A DNA stretch of 64,000 nt, from contig DXYV01000006.1 of assembly GCA_019415645.1 (NCBI GenBank), positions 1 to 64,000 on the forward strand, read 5' to 3'. This document shows, one piece after another, positions 16,377 to 24,191 of the stretch. A program made the position numbers and the translations under genes. The notes beneath the pieces were generated by a model, which was not told where the DNA came from, did no database searches, and was given only the letters and a program-made list of their open reading frames with translations. Each line of letters starts with the position of its first letter. Position 1 is the stretch's first letter. Source of the stretch: Clostridiales bacterium (GTDB lineage: Bacteria > Bacillota > Clostridia > Oscillospirales > Oscillospiraceae).

Positions 16377-17681
16377 ATGTATCGCGACCAGGAAAACCAT
16401 ATGTTCAACCACGATGTTTCTCATGCGCTTGTTCCCTACGAGCCGCCTGTTTCAGACAAGTCCCATGTTCAGAAACGGCACCCATTTCTTTTGAGGGGAG
16501 CTGTACTGGCGCTGTGCTGCTGCCTGCTGGGCGGCGGAGCCGGGGCCGGTGCGGTATGGAGCATGTCGGGAGGCGGCTCCCTCGCCGGTCTGCAAGGCAC
16601 TGCGGTCACACCCGTGGTGCTGAACACTACCACCAGCGGGAAAACCATAAGCGACGCGGAAATCTATGCCGCGACGGTGAACAGCGTGGTGTCCATCAAT
16701 ACCACTTCGCAAGCAGGCATTAATATTTTCGGTCAGCCGGTGCAAGCCGCTTCCAGCGGCTCCGGATTCATCCTGAGCAGTGACGGCTATATCCTCACTA
16801 ACTACCATGTGGTGCAGAAGGCCTCCACCGTAGAGGTGACCACATACAGCGAGCAGGTTTTTCAGGCCCAGGTGATTGGCGGAGATCCGGACTATGACAT
16901 CGCTGTTTTGAAGGTGTCCGCATCCGGTCTTCAGAGCGCCTCCCTGGGCGACAGCGACACACTGAACGTGGGAGACCGGGTGCTGGCCATCGGCAATCCC
17001 TTGGGCGAGCTGACCTTTTCCATGAGCGGCGGGATGGTCTCCAGCGTCAACCGGGCCATCAACGTCTCCGGTACTCCCTTCCACATGATCCAAACGGATA
17101 CATCCATCAACCCCGGCAACTCCGGCGGCCCGCTGCTCAACACATCCGGCGAGGTGGTGGGAATCGTCTCCGCCAAGTACTCCAGCAGTAACGGAAAAAT
17201 CGTGGAGGGCATCGGATTCGCCATCCCCATCAACGATGTGCGTGCTATGGTTCAGGACATCATCGACAATGGATATGTGACCAACAAGGCGTATCTGGGG
17301 GTGACGGCCGGAACGGTCAACGCACAGATGGCGCAGCAGGCCGGCTTGGCACAGGGCGTGTATCTCTATGCGGTTGACCCAAATGGTGCGGCGGCAGCGG
17401 CCGGCCTGCAGGCGGGGGATATCATTACGCAGGTCGATGGGACATCGATTCAGTCCATGACGGATCTCTCCGCAGCCAAGAAATCCTATGCCGCCGGAGA
17501 TACCGCTCAGTTTACCGTTGTGCGGGGCGGCCAGACCAGGCAGATTATCGTGACATGGGGCGCCGAACCCGAGCCCAGCACATCGGTACAGCAGGGCACC
17601 AAGAATCAGGCTGGACGAACATACGGCAGTTATGGCCAGTATGGAAATCCTTTTACGTTGGTGCCTTATTATGGGGGGTGA
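16377..17681 (+). CDS. htrA: HtrA/DegP-type serine protease with PDZ domain
   Basis: 434 residues. A cytoplasmic N-terminus of about 38 residues and one membrane anchor (about 39-62) put the rest outside. The trypsin-like protease has the complete triad H144 (TNYHVV), D174 (DYDIAVLKV) and S249 (GNSGGPLL). A single PDZ domain (about 295-390) and a Gly/Tyr-rich tail follow. HtrA degrades misfolded envelope proteins and is a classic target of envelope-stress two-component systems (CssRS in Bacillus), matching the TCS2-type promoter. Start: ATG with AGGAGG nine bases upstream. Monocistronic, with a strong terminator. Confidence 0.93.
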   Translation: MYRDQENHMFNHDVSHALVPYEPPVSDKSHVQKRHPFLLRGAVLALCCCLLGGGAGAGAVWSMSGGGSLAGLQGTAVTPVVLNTTTSGKTISDAEIYAATVNSVVSINTTSQAGINIFGQPVQAASSGSGFILSSDGYILTNYHVVQKASTVEVTTYSEQVFQAQVIGGDPDYDIAVLKVSASGLQSASLGDSDTLNVGDRVLAIGNPLGELTFSMSGGMVSSVNRAINVSGTPFHMIQTDTSINPGNSGGPLLNTSGEVVGIVSAKYSSSNGKIVEGIGFAIPINDVRAMVQDIIDNGYVTNKAYLGVTAGTVNAQMAQQAGLAQGVYLYAVDPNGAAAAAGLQAGDIITQVDGTSIQSMTDLSAAKKSYAAGDTAQFTVVRGGQTRQIIVTWGAEPEPSTSVQQGTKNQAGRTYGSYGQYGNPFTLVPYYGG

Positions 17682-17691
17682 AGGAACACAA

Positions 17692-17730
17692 AACTGTGGC
17701 AGGGAACTGGGCTCCCTGCCACAGTTTTTA
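17692..17730 (+). terminator. Terminator of htrA
   Basis: Perfect 14-bp stem AACTGTGGCAGGGA/TCCCTGCCACAGTT with a 7-base loop, followed by TTTTA. Confidence 0.9.
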
Positions 17731-17736
17731 TACTCT

Positions 17737-17780
17737 GTTTAACTCTCGTTTCCTTTTTGTTTAAGCGGAAACGGTACACT
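17737..17780 (+). promoter_or_regulatory. TCS1-type promoter of the GT4-remnant/PAP2 unit
   Basis: Three GTTTA-type 11-mers at 17737, 17748 (GTTTC) and 17759 (GTTTAAGCGG). Eleven bases after the last GTTTA is TACACT (17775-17780). The same repeat-to-box spacing is seen before the P-type ATPase. Confidence 0.55.
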
Positions 17781-17791
17781 GACCATAGGAA

Positions 17792-18010
17792 ATGTCACAG
17801 TCCCCCAGCACCCTGTTCTTTGCAGGATACATCGGCCAGAAAAAACTCCGGGCTGCCTATTGCAAAGCAGATGTATTCGCTTTTTCAGTTTCGAGAAAAC
17901 AGAAGGCATTGTGGTTACTGGAGGCTCTCTCCTGCAGGACAAACCACAACCTCTTCGGAGCGTCCCTGAAGTCTATGGAAGATTCAAAAACCATCGCTGA
18001 AATCAGGTGA
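17792..18010 (+). pseudogene. Remnant of a GT4-family glycosyltransferase
   Basis: A 72-codon frame reads LFFAGYIGQKKLRAAYCKAD, VFAF, S...K and LLEALSC. This is recognisably the C-terminal donor-binding part of GT4 enzymes (usually FTGyv...ELx.lY..ADVFvfPS..E..GL..lEAlAcG). The conserved EX7E glutamates are degraded, the N-terminal domain is missing and the frame ends at 18008-18010. GT4 diacylglycerol or phosphatidyl-type glucosyltransferases are often followed by a PAP2 phosphatase, which is exactly what follows here. I infer a decayed first gene of a former GT4-PAP2 operon whose promoter still serves the second gene. Confidence 0.6.
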
Positions 18011-18015
18011 TCACT

Positions 18016-18549
18016 ATGCTCTCTTTTGAATTTACCATTCTGGATTGGATACAGGCAAATCTGCGCAATCCCATCATGGATCTGCTGATGCCGGCCATCA
18101 CCACGCTGGGTAACAGCGGCTTGATCTGGATCATTCTTGCCGGTATCCTCATTTTAATGCCAAAGTATCGAAAGGTCGGGGTAGCAGTGATGGCCGGGCT
18201 TGTGCTGGAGGTCATCTGCTGTAATCTGGTGCTGAAGCCTCTGGTCGCGCGGATTCGTCCCTGTGATGTAAATACGGCTGTCCAGCTTCTCATCGCCCGG
18301 CCAGATGATTTCTCCTTTCCATCCGGTCATACCGGCGCATCATTCGCCGCCGTTGCCGCTCTCTATACAAGCAGGAATAGGTTCTGGATTCCATCCCTGA
18401 TTCTGGCTGGCTTGATTTCGTTTTCCCGGCTCTATCTGTATGTCCATTATCCAACCGACATTTTAGCTGGTATTGCGATCGGCGTCATGGCCGGCTGGAT
18501 TGGCAGCAAACTCGTGGAGGTTATATGGAAGGAACCTGACGCGGCATAA
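18016..18549 (+). CDS. PAP2-family phosphatase (undecaprenyl-diphosphatase-like)
   Basis: 177 residues, about five membrane helices, with the three PAP2 motifs K-x6-RP (KPLVARIRP), PSGH (FPSGHTGAS) and SR-x5-H-x3-D (SRLYLYVHYPTD). The family dephosphorylates lipid phosphates; a BcrC-like role in recycling undecaprenyl diphosphate, or a phosphatidylglycerophosphatase role, is likely. Start: ATG at 18016, six bases after AGGTG; a GTG at 18007 is an alternative. It follows the GT4 remnant and is probably read from the TCS1-type promoter at 17737-17780. Confidence 0.88.
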   Translation: MLSFEFTILDWIQANLRNPIMDLLMPAITTLGNSGLIWIILAGILILMPKYRKVGVAVMAGLVLEVICCNLVLKPLVARIRPCDVNTAVQLLIARPDDFSFPSGHTGASFAAVAALYTSRNRFWIPSLILAGLISFSRLYLYVHYPTDILAGIAIGVMAGWIGSKLVEVIWKEPDAA

Positions 18550-18635
18550 CGAGCCATTTTAATTCTATCAGTTATGTCGTGCATCTCCTCCCTGGAAGCA
18601 GTATATCTGAAAAGTTTTTTCCTATCAAGAAAAAC

Positions 18636-18666
18636 TTGACTCCAAAGTGATTTTTAGAGTTATACT
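18636..18666 (+). promoter_or_regulatory. MerR-type promoter (19-bp spacer with inverted repeat)
   Basis: TTGACT (18636-18641) and TATACT (18661-18666) are separated by 19 bp, two too many for normal sigma-A. The spacer holds ACTCCAAA...TTTAGAGT, an inverted repeat with one mismatch. This is the classic layout of promoters remodelled by MerR-family activators. No MerR gene is in the window. Confidence 0.7.
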
Positions 18667-18709
18667 AGTGATAGCCGAAAACTCTGCACAGCGACCAATC
18701 AGGGAATGG

Positions 18710-19840
18710 ATGAATGGAACGATGCAATATAACGAGTTTGATAATATCCGGCTGTCGCAGTTGGGTATGGGAGCAATGCGCCTGCCTCAGACAGAGCCGG
18801 GATTTGCGAAGCCAATTGACGCAGTACGGGCCGGGGAGCTGATCGACTACTGCATTTCCCATGGCGTGAACTATTTTGACACGGCCTACATATACCACGG
18901 CGGTCAATCGGAAGTGTTTCTCGGAAAAGCATTGAAACAGTATCCGAGGGAGAGTTTCTATGTGGCGGATAAATTTAACGTACAGGCAGAAGCAGACTAC
19001 AAATTGCAGTTTGAGCGGCAGATGGAACGGCTGCAGATGGATCATATTGACTTCTATCTGCTGCACGGCGTAACAGATAAGCTAATCACTGACTACTTAG
19101 ACTTCGGCGCCCCTGAGTATTTCCGAGAACAGAAAAAGTCGGGGAAGATCAAGTATTTTGGTTTCTCCTTCCACGGGTCTCCCGATGCACTAAGGCAAAT
19201 GCTTCGCCGGGGTCCCTGGGACTTTGTACAGATTCAGTTGAACTATTATGACTGGTTTCATGGGACCGCAAAGGAACAATATGAGATACTCCGGGAACAT
19301 CACATCCCTATCATGGTAATGGAACCGGCCCATGGCGGGATGCTGGCAAATCTGCCCGACGCAGGGCGTGAAATACTGCTGCCCGCAAAACCAAAGGCTA
19401 CTGTAGCATCGTGGGCTTTCCAATTTTTACGGACACTACCGGGAATTGCTGTAATCCTGAGCGGAATGTCGGAATTAAATCAAGTGAAGGACAATATCCG
19501 GACTTTCTCAGACAGTAGGGTTTTGTCAGAGCATGAAATTGTACTGGTACGGGAGGTCAGCGATATAATTCACCGTCTCTATGCGGTTCCCTGTACCGGA
19601 TGTCGTTACTGCTGTGCGGACTGTCCGCAGGCGCTTGACATTCCGTTCCTGCTTGCAGCTTATAACGAATATAAAACTGGGGGAGAAAAATCCATGTCCT
19701 CTTGGCGGCTGACCCGTCTGAATGCGCTTCCGGAGGAGCGGCGCCCCTCTGCCTGCATCGGCTGCGGGCAATGCACGGCACATTGCCCGCAGGGTTTGGA
19801 TGTCCCTGCTTTTATGAGAGAAATGACAGAACTGTTATGA
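18710..19840 (+). CDS. Aldo/keto reductase with C-terminal 4Fe-4S ferredoxin domain
   Basis: 376 residues. The N-terminal TIM-barrel reductase has the family motifs DTAYIYHGG, VADKF and LLHGV (the D-Y-K-H tetrad). The C-terminus has two ferredoxin-type clusters, CTGCRYCCADCP and CIGCGQCTAHCP. Such AKR-ferredoxin fusions are common in anaerobes and presumably exchange electrons between NAD(P)H, ferredoxin and a carbonyl substrate. Start: ATG at 18710 after AGGGA; ATG at 18722 is equally in frame. A MerR-type promoter suggests induction by a toxic small molecule or oxidative or carbonyl stress (inference). Confidence 0.88.
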   Translation: MNGTMQYNEFDNIRLSQLGMGAMRLPQTEPGFAKPIDAVRAGELIDYCISHGVNYFDTAYIYHGGQSEVFLGKALKQYPRESFYVADKFNVQAEADYKLQFERQMERLQMDHIDFYLLHGVTDKLITDYLDFGAPEYFREQKKSGKIKYFGFSFHGSPDALRQMLRRGPWDFVQIQLNYYDWFHGTAKEQYEILREHHIPIMVMEPAHGGMLANLPDAGREILLPAKPKATVASWAFQFLRTLPGIAVILSGMSELNQVKDNIRTFSDSRVLSEHEIVLVREVSDIIHRLYAVPCTGCRYCCADCPQALDIPFLLAAYNEYKTGGEKSMSSWRLTRLNALPEERRPSACIGCGQCTAHCPQGLDVPAFMREMTELL

Positions 19841-20020
19841 CGCTCACTGCAAAGTCGATCGTAAGCTTAGCCAGCTGCTCTATATCGTCCTGAGTACCGC
19901 CCGCGACGCGGACGGTGAGCCTCGAAATACGCCTGCGGGCGCAGTCGCTTCCAAACCGTAACCGCGGCCGCTGAGGGCGGGCCGGACGGCTACGCGCAAG
20001 GCGGCCTTTTTAACAGCAAA
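19841..20020. other. Intergenic, no gene seen
   Basis: GC-rich spacer between the reductase and the terminator shared with the convergent crotonase gene. Only short inverted repeats (CCGCGGCCGC...GGGCGGGCC) are present. Confidence 0.4.
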
Positions 20021-20055
20021 AAAGGAGACACCTACAAAATGTAGGTGTCTCCTTT
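20021..20055. terminator. Bidirectional terminator
   Basis: Perfect 16-bp stem AAAGGAGACACCTACA / TGTAGGTGTCTCCTTT with loop AAA. A-run on the left, T-run on the right. Serves the crotonase gene on the minus strand and any + strand transcript. Confidence 0.88.
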
Positions 20056-20102
20056 TATCTTAGCAGACGTATCTGTCAACAGTCCCCCAAAGGGATGGCT
20101 TA

Positions 20103-21122
20103 TTACTCCGCCTTCTTGGGACGATAGGGGGAAACCGGCTTGGAGGCGTCGAAGGGGTTGACCTCCTTGCCCTCGGCCACTTCCTTGAACCACTCGAAGG
20201 GCTTGGTGCGGAAGCCGGCCCAGCTCTCACAGGTGGGGGGCTGCTGCATCCAGTCGTGGCAGTAACGCCAGTCGTTGGTCTGGCTGATGTACTTCTCGTC
20301 CTGCTGACCGGCATTGGTGTCGCCCAGCTCGCCGGCGGCGATGCGCAGCAGAGAGCCGTACTGCTCGGAAACCGTGTGCAGCTTCAGGTCCTCCACAAAG
20401 AGCTTCTTCAGCGGGCGCTTGGCCAGGTTGGACATGATGGTGCGGTTCTCGTAGGGCATGGTCTTCCACATGCGGGCGATCTCCCACGCGCGGTCCATGA
20501 CCTTATCCTTGGGCACCACTTCGCTCACCATGCCCCAGTCGAGCATCTGCTGCGCGGTCCACTGACGGGCGGTCATCATATAGTAGTTGCCGCGCTTGGT
20601 GCCGAAGTAGTGCTGCGCCATCAGGCCCATGCCGTCGCCGGGGACCAGACCGCCGTGGGCGTGGGGAACCTCCATCCAGGTATCCTCGGAGGCAATGGTC
20701 ACATCGCACAGCATCGCGGAATCCCAGTGGAAGCCGGGGCCGGGAATCGCGCCGATGGTAGGCACATCCAGATCGAACACCATGTTCTTGATCAGGTTGG
20801 TGTCGTCGAAATACTGATGCTGGAAACGCTGAGTGGGCAGCTCGGAGTAAGTCTCCCAGCCGTTGGGATCGGACTCAGTCATCCAGCTGTGGCCAATGTG
20901 GGTGAAGATGATGATCTCATTCTTCCAGTCCATGGACAGAATGCGGGTCAGCTGGCTCATGGCCCGATGGGACATGCCGCTGTGGTGCATGGGGCCGTCG
21001 TTGGTCTTCCAGGTCACCTGGAGGATGCCGTCCTCCCGGTAGAGGTCGGCAAACGCCTTGAACCATTCCTTGTACTCATCCAACTCCGGCAGCTTGACAT
21101 AATCAGCTAAGGGTGTGCCCAT
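20103..21122 (-). CDS. Crotonase-fold C-C hydrolase (6-oxocamphor-hydrolase-like)
   Basis: 339 residues, crotonase superfamily. From about 118 to 260 it follows 6-oxocamphor hydrolase of Rhodococcus closely as I recall that sequence (GLVPGDG, GTKRGNYY, RAWEIAR). The catalytic pair H145/D154 has an exact counterpart H154...D163 in the same nine-residue spacing, and a histidine near H122 is present (H132). Such enzymes cleave cyclic beta-diketones (retro-Claisen). It is not an enoyl-CoA hydratase in the strict sense: the two catalytic glutamates are not seen. Codon use is strongly biased, suggesting high expression. AGGAGGAACT precedes the ATG. The natural substrate is unknown. Confidence 0.75.
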   Translation of the reverse strand: MGTPLADYVKLPELDEYKEWFKAFADLYREDGILQVTWKTNDGPMHHSGMSHRAMSQLTRILSMDWKNEIIIFTHIGHSWMTESDPNGWETYSELPTQRFQHQYFDDTNLIKNMVFDLDVPTIGAIPGPGFHWDSAMLCDVTIASEDTWMEVPHAHGGLVPGDGMGLMAQHYFGTKRGNYYMMTARQWTAQQMLDWGMVSEVVPKDKVMDRAWEIARMWKTMPYENRTIMSNLAKRPLKKLFVEDLKLHTVSEQYGSLLRIAAGELGDTNAGQQDEKYISQTNDWRYCHDWMQQPPTCESWAGFRTKPFEWFKEVAEGKEVNPFDASKPVSPYRPKKAE

Positions 21123-21195
21123 TCCTAGTTCCTCCTTAAATCATATGTAGCAAAATGCATAGTCTACCACCCGGAAGGGGGCAACTATTACCATA

Positions 21196-21224
21196 ATGTT
21201 ATCAAAACAAATGAGTTGTGTCAA
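21196..21224 (-). promoter_or_regulatory. Promoter of the crotonase gene
   Basis: Consensus TTGACA (21219-21224), 17-bp spacer, TAACAT (21196-21201) on the minus strand. This leaves an untranslated leader of about 65-70 bases containing a small CCCCCTTCCGGGTGG hairpin. Confidence 0.75.
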
Positions 21225-21356
21225 TCATTTTGCGGAGAAATATAAAAAAATACTTATACAAAATTGGAATAACCAAATACCGGATTCATGGGAAAGCGAA
21301 ATTCTCCATAGAAAATTCACAATGGCATGCTATACTATCCAACTAGGGTGATTTGA

Positions 21357-22028
21357 ATGCAGCGTATTTTGATTGTAGAGGACGAACCGGACATCCAGGA
21401 GCTTCTGGACGCATATCTCCGGGACGCGGGCTATCAGACGGTTCTGGCGGGGGATGGCGTGGAGGCGCTGGAGCGATTCCAGACCGGGCGCTTTGACCTT
21501 ATTCTGCTGGACCTGATGCTGCCGAAAATCGACGGGTTTGGCGTGTGCGAGGTGATTCGCCGGGAGTCGCAGGTCCCCATACTGATGCTGACCGCGCTGG
21601 ACGGCGAGGCGGAGCAGCTGCGGGGCTTCGACCTGGAGATCGACGATTATGTGACCAAGCCCTTCTCCATGCCGGTCCTGCTGAAAAAGATTGTGGCCGT
21701 GCTGCGGCGGACGGCGGGCGGAGCAGCGGAAAGCCGGACGATCCGTTATCGGGACTTGGCGCTGGACCCGGATGCGGTGGAGGTCAGAAGGGGTGAACAG
21801 GTGTTGGACTTGACAGCCCGTGAGTTTGAATTACTGGAGACCTTCCTGCGCCATCCGGGACGGGTGTTCAGCCGGGAGGTCCTGCTGGCCAGGCTGTGGG
21901 GGTATGACTTTTACGGCGACGAACGAGTGGTGGACAGTCACATCAAAAATCTGCGCCGCAAGCTGGGCGGAGATTACATTGAGACCGTGAGAGGGGTGGG
22001 GTATCGTGCGGCGAAAGAGAATCGCTGA
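21357..22028 (+). CDS. OmpR-family response regulator (TCS3)
   Basis: 223 residues. Receiver with phospho-acceptor D52 (LLDLMLPK) and K101 (VTKPFSMP), then a winged helix ending in TVRGVGYRA. The usual LGADDY segment before the lysine is replaced by LEIDDY. Weak ribosome-binding site (AGGGTGATTTG). TATACT at 21331-21336 is preceded at a 10-bp gap by ATTCAC and 11 bp earlier by CTCCAT, the same layout as TCS2 promoters with poorer half-sites; a self-binding site is possible. Overlaps its kinase by 23 bases. Divergent from the crotonase gene. Confidence 0.9.
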   Translation: MQRILIVEDEPDIQELLDAYLRDAGYQTVLAGDGVEALERFQTGRFDLILLDLMLPKIDGFGVCEVIRRESQVPILMLTALDGEAEQLRGFDLEIDDYVTKPFSMPVLLKKIVAVLRRTAGGAAESRTIRYRDLALDPDAVEVRRGEQVLDLTAREFELLETFLRHPGRVFSREVLLARLWGYDFYGDERVVDSHIKNLRRKLGGDYIETVRGVGYRAAKENR

Positions 22029-23487
22029 GAGCCTGACGGCCCGCATTTTTCTGATTACGGCCGGTATCCTGCTCTTTGCCGGGGCCATTACCTTCGGCCT
22101 CATTGCCTGGGCGACCCCCAGCACCTACACGGCTGTGGTGAACAACGATCTTACCGGGCAGGTGGATGCTCTGGTGGAGAAGCTGGCGGACAAGACGCCG
22201 GAGGACTGCGGCGGGCTGTTGGATGAGTTTGTTCTCTCCTCCGGGGCCAATGCTATGCTGGTGGGGCCGGATGGCCGCCTGGTAGACACCGGAGCGCAGC
22301 TGACGGTGCAGACCGTGTATGAGGATGGGGATATGATCGTCACTACCGCTGAGGGGGACACTGCCGTCAGCTATGGGACGACGGCAGTGGAATCCGAGGA
22401 CGCTATGACCATTACTACGTCAGAGCAGGCAACCATCGCCGCCGAGGTGCGCTTTGCTGGACAAGAAGAGAACTATACCCTCTATGTTACGCCCCGGATC
22501 GAGGCAGAAAATCTGGCCGTGCGGGCGCTGGTACAGATGGCTCCCTGGCTTTTGCTGGCGCTGCTGGCCTTTTCCTTGCTGTGTGCATTTTTCTACTCCC
22601 GCTATATCACCCGGCCCATTGTGCGTATGAGCGGAATTGCCGGGAAGATGGCGCAGCTGGATTTCCAATGGTCCTGCGGCGAGACCCGGCGGGATGAGAT
22701 CGGCCAGCTGGGCCGCAGCCTGGACCAGATGGCGCAGAAGCTCTCCGCCGCACTGACCCAGCTGAAGACCGCCAACGAGGCCCTGCGGGGCGAGGTGGAG
22801 CAGGAGCGGGAGCTGGAGCGCCAGCGGCTGGCCTTTTTCTCCGCCGCTTCCCACGAATTGAAGACCCCGGTGACCATTTTGAAGGGACAGCTTGCCGGGA
22901 TGCTGGACGGGGTGGGCGTCTATCAGAACCGGGACAAATATTTGGCGCGTGCCCTCCAGGTAGCCGCCCGGATGGAGAACCTGATTCAGGAGATTTTGGA
23001 GATCTCCCGGATGGAGCGCAGCCAGGCCGGGGGAGAATGGGGGCGGGTGGATCTGTCAGAGCTGACCGCGCAGCAGGTTCGGCTGGATTTGGAACTGCTG
23101 GAGCAGCGGGGTCTGCATCTGGAGACGCAGCTGACCCCCGGGCTGTGGGTGACGGGGGAACGGGACATGCTGGCCAAGGTGCTGGACAATCTGCTTTCCA
23201 ATGCGGCCCACTACTCCCCGGAGGGCGCGCGCATCCGAATCTGGACCGGAATGTGTGGAGACCGGCCTGCGCTGACCGTGGAGAACACCGGAGCCCATAT
23301 CAGCAGGGAGGCTCTGCCCCATCTGTTCGAGGCCTTCTACCGGGAGGAGGGCTCCCGCAACCGCAGCACCGGCGGCAGCGGCCTGGGGCTGTATTTGGTG
23401 AAGACGATCTTGAAGCGGCATAAGGCTGAGTGTACGATTGAGAATACGCAGGATGGGGTGCGGGCGACGGTGCGGTTTTCTGATTGA
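22006..23487 (+). CDS. Sensor histidine kinase (TCS3)
   Basis: 493 residues, GTG start inside the regulator gene. Membrane segments at about 13-36 and 178-197 enclose a sensor domain of about 140 residues. HAMP and a short coiled coil (about 245-275) precede HisKA with H283 (ASHELKTP). DNLLSNAAHYS and GSGLGLYLV are present. The organisation matches VncS/BceS-unlike, long-sensor kinases that often sit next to ABC exporters. The ABC operon at 24192 is 700 bases downstream, beyond a lipoprotein gene and a terminator, so it is only a candidate target. Confidence 0.9.
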   Translation: MRRKRIAESLTARIFLITAGILLFAGAITFGLIAWATPSTYTAVVNNDLTGQVDALVEKLADKTPEDCGGLLDEFVLSSGANAMLVGPDGRLVDTGAQLTVQTVYEDGDMIVTTAEGDTAVSYGTTAVESEDAMTITTSEQATIAAEVRFAGQEENYTLYVTPRIEAENLAVRALVQMAPWLLLALLAFSLLCAFFYSRYITRPIVRMSGIAGKMAQLDFQWSCGETRRDEIGQLGRSLDQMAQKLSAALTQLKTANEALRGEVEQERELERQRLAFFSAASHELKTPVTILKGQLAGMLDGVGVYQNRDKYLARALQVAARMENLIQEILEISRMERSQAGGEWGRVDLSELTAQQVRLDLELLEQRGLHLETQLTPGLWVTGERDMLAKVLDNLLSNAAHYSPEGARIRIWTGMCGDRPALTVENTGAHISREALPHLFEAFYREEGSRNRSTGGSGLGLYLVKTILKRHKAECTIENTQDGVRATVRFSD

Positions 23488-23602
23488 GGTCCATAATGGA
23501 TTTTATGGATATGATATGATAAAATGGAGCCTCCACAGTTAAGAAAGTCACTAGCCGATGGACCACTATCTCTGTATTAAGCCAATGTCAATGAGGTGAA
23601 TT

Positions 23603-23968
23603 ATGAAAAAAGTAGGTTTCGCTTGTATATTATGCTTTTCTCTGATGTTGCTAAGCGCTTGCGGTAATGCTGCATTTAATGGCAGCAGCACAGGAAATGA
23701 TGCCCAATTTATTATGGAATACAGTATCTTAAACACTTCCGATCATAGAGAGATGTCCTTGAAAACGGGAGATGTCATTGATACAACAATCGTAAGTGAG
23801 GATGGAAGTGTGGACATTCAGGTAGAAAACAGTGCGGGAGAGTCTATCTATTCAGAAAGCGATGTTCCTACTTCTGAGTTTGAAATCGCAATTTCTCAAG
23901 ACGATACGTACACATTTACTGTTACAGGTCACAGGGCCAAAGGAAGCGTAAGTTTTATAAAAAGATAA
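23603..23968 (+). CDS. Small lipoprotein, unknown function
   Basis: 121 residues with a lipoprotein signal peptide (lipobox LLSAC, cysteine at about 20) and a mature part of about 100 residues rich in beta-strand patterns (DTTIVSEDGSVDIQV, YTFTVTGHRAKGSVSF), probably one beta-sandwich domain. Start: ATG after GAGGTG. Base composition is clearly more AT-rich than the neighbours, a sign of recent acquisition. A promoter-like TATGATAAAAT lies about 90 bases upstream. No family recognised; a membrane-anchored ligand-binding or immunity role would be a guess. Confidence 0.75.
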   Translation: MKKVGFACILCFSLMLLSACGNAAFNGSSTGNDAQFIMEYSILNTSDHREMSLKTGDVIDTTIVSEDGSVDIQVENSAGESIYSESDVPTSEFEIAISQDDTYTFTVTGHRAKGSVSFIKR

Positions 23969-24045
23969 CCGAAATAACTCCTCGTAAAGGGCGTTTATAT
24001 AAGGGAGCAAAGACAGTGTGTACCCTTCAAATTGATACAAAAAGA

Positions 24046-24095
24046 GACGGTCCGCTGCGGGACAGCAAGATTCCGCGGCGGGCCGTTTCTTTTAT
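24046..24095 (+). terminator. Terminator between lipoprotein gene and ABC operon
   Basis: 15-bp stem GACGGTCCGCTGCGG / CCGCGGCGGGCCGTT (with G-T pairs), 12-base loop, followed by TTCTTTT. Confidence 0.75.
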
Positions 24096-24191
24096 CATCC
24101 GCACTCCACACAAACCACACAAAACCTCCAAATTCTCTCCATACAGCCCTGGTATCCTGTTCCTATCCCAATCAGAAAGGATACCGATGCC

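Noticed and set aside
16096..16494. A 132-codon frame overlapping the start of htrA
   Set aside because: Runs across the htrA promoter and start in another frame, without a ribosome-binding site or known family.
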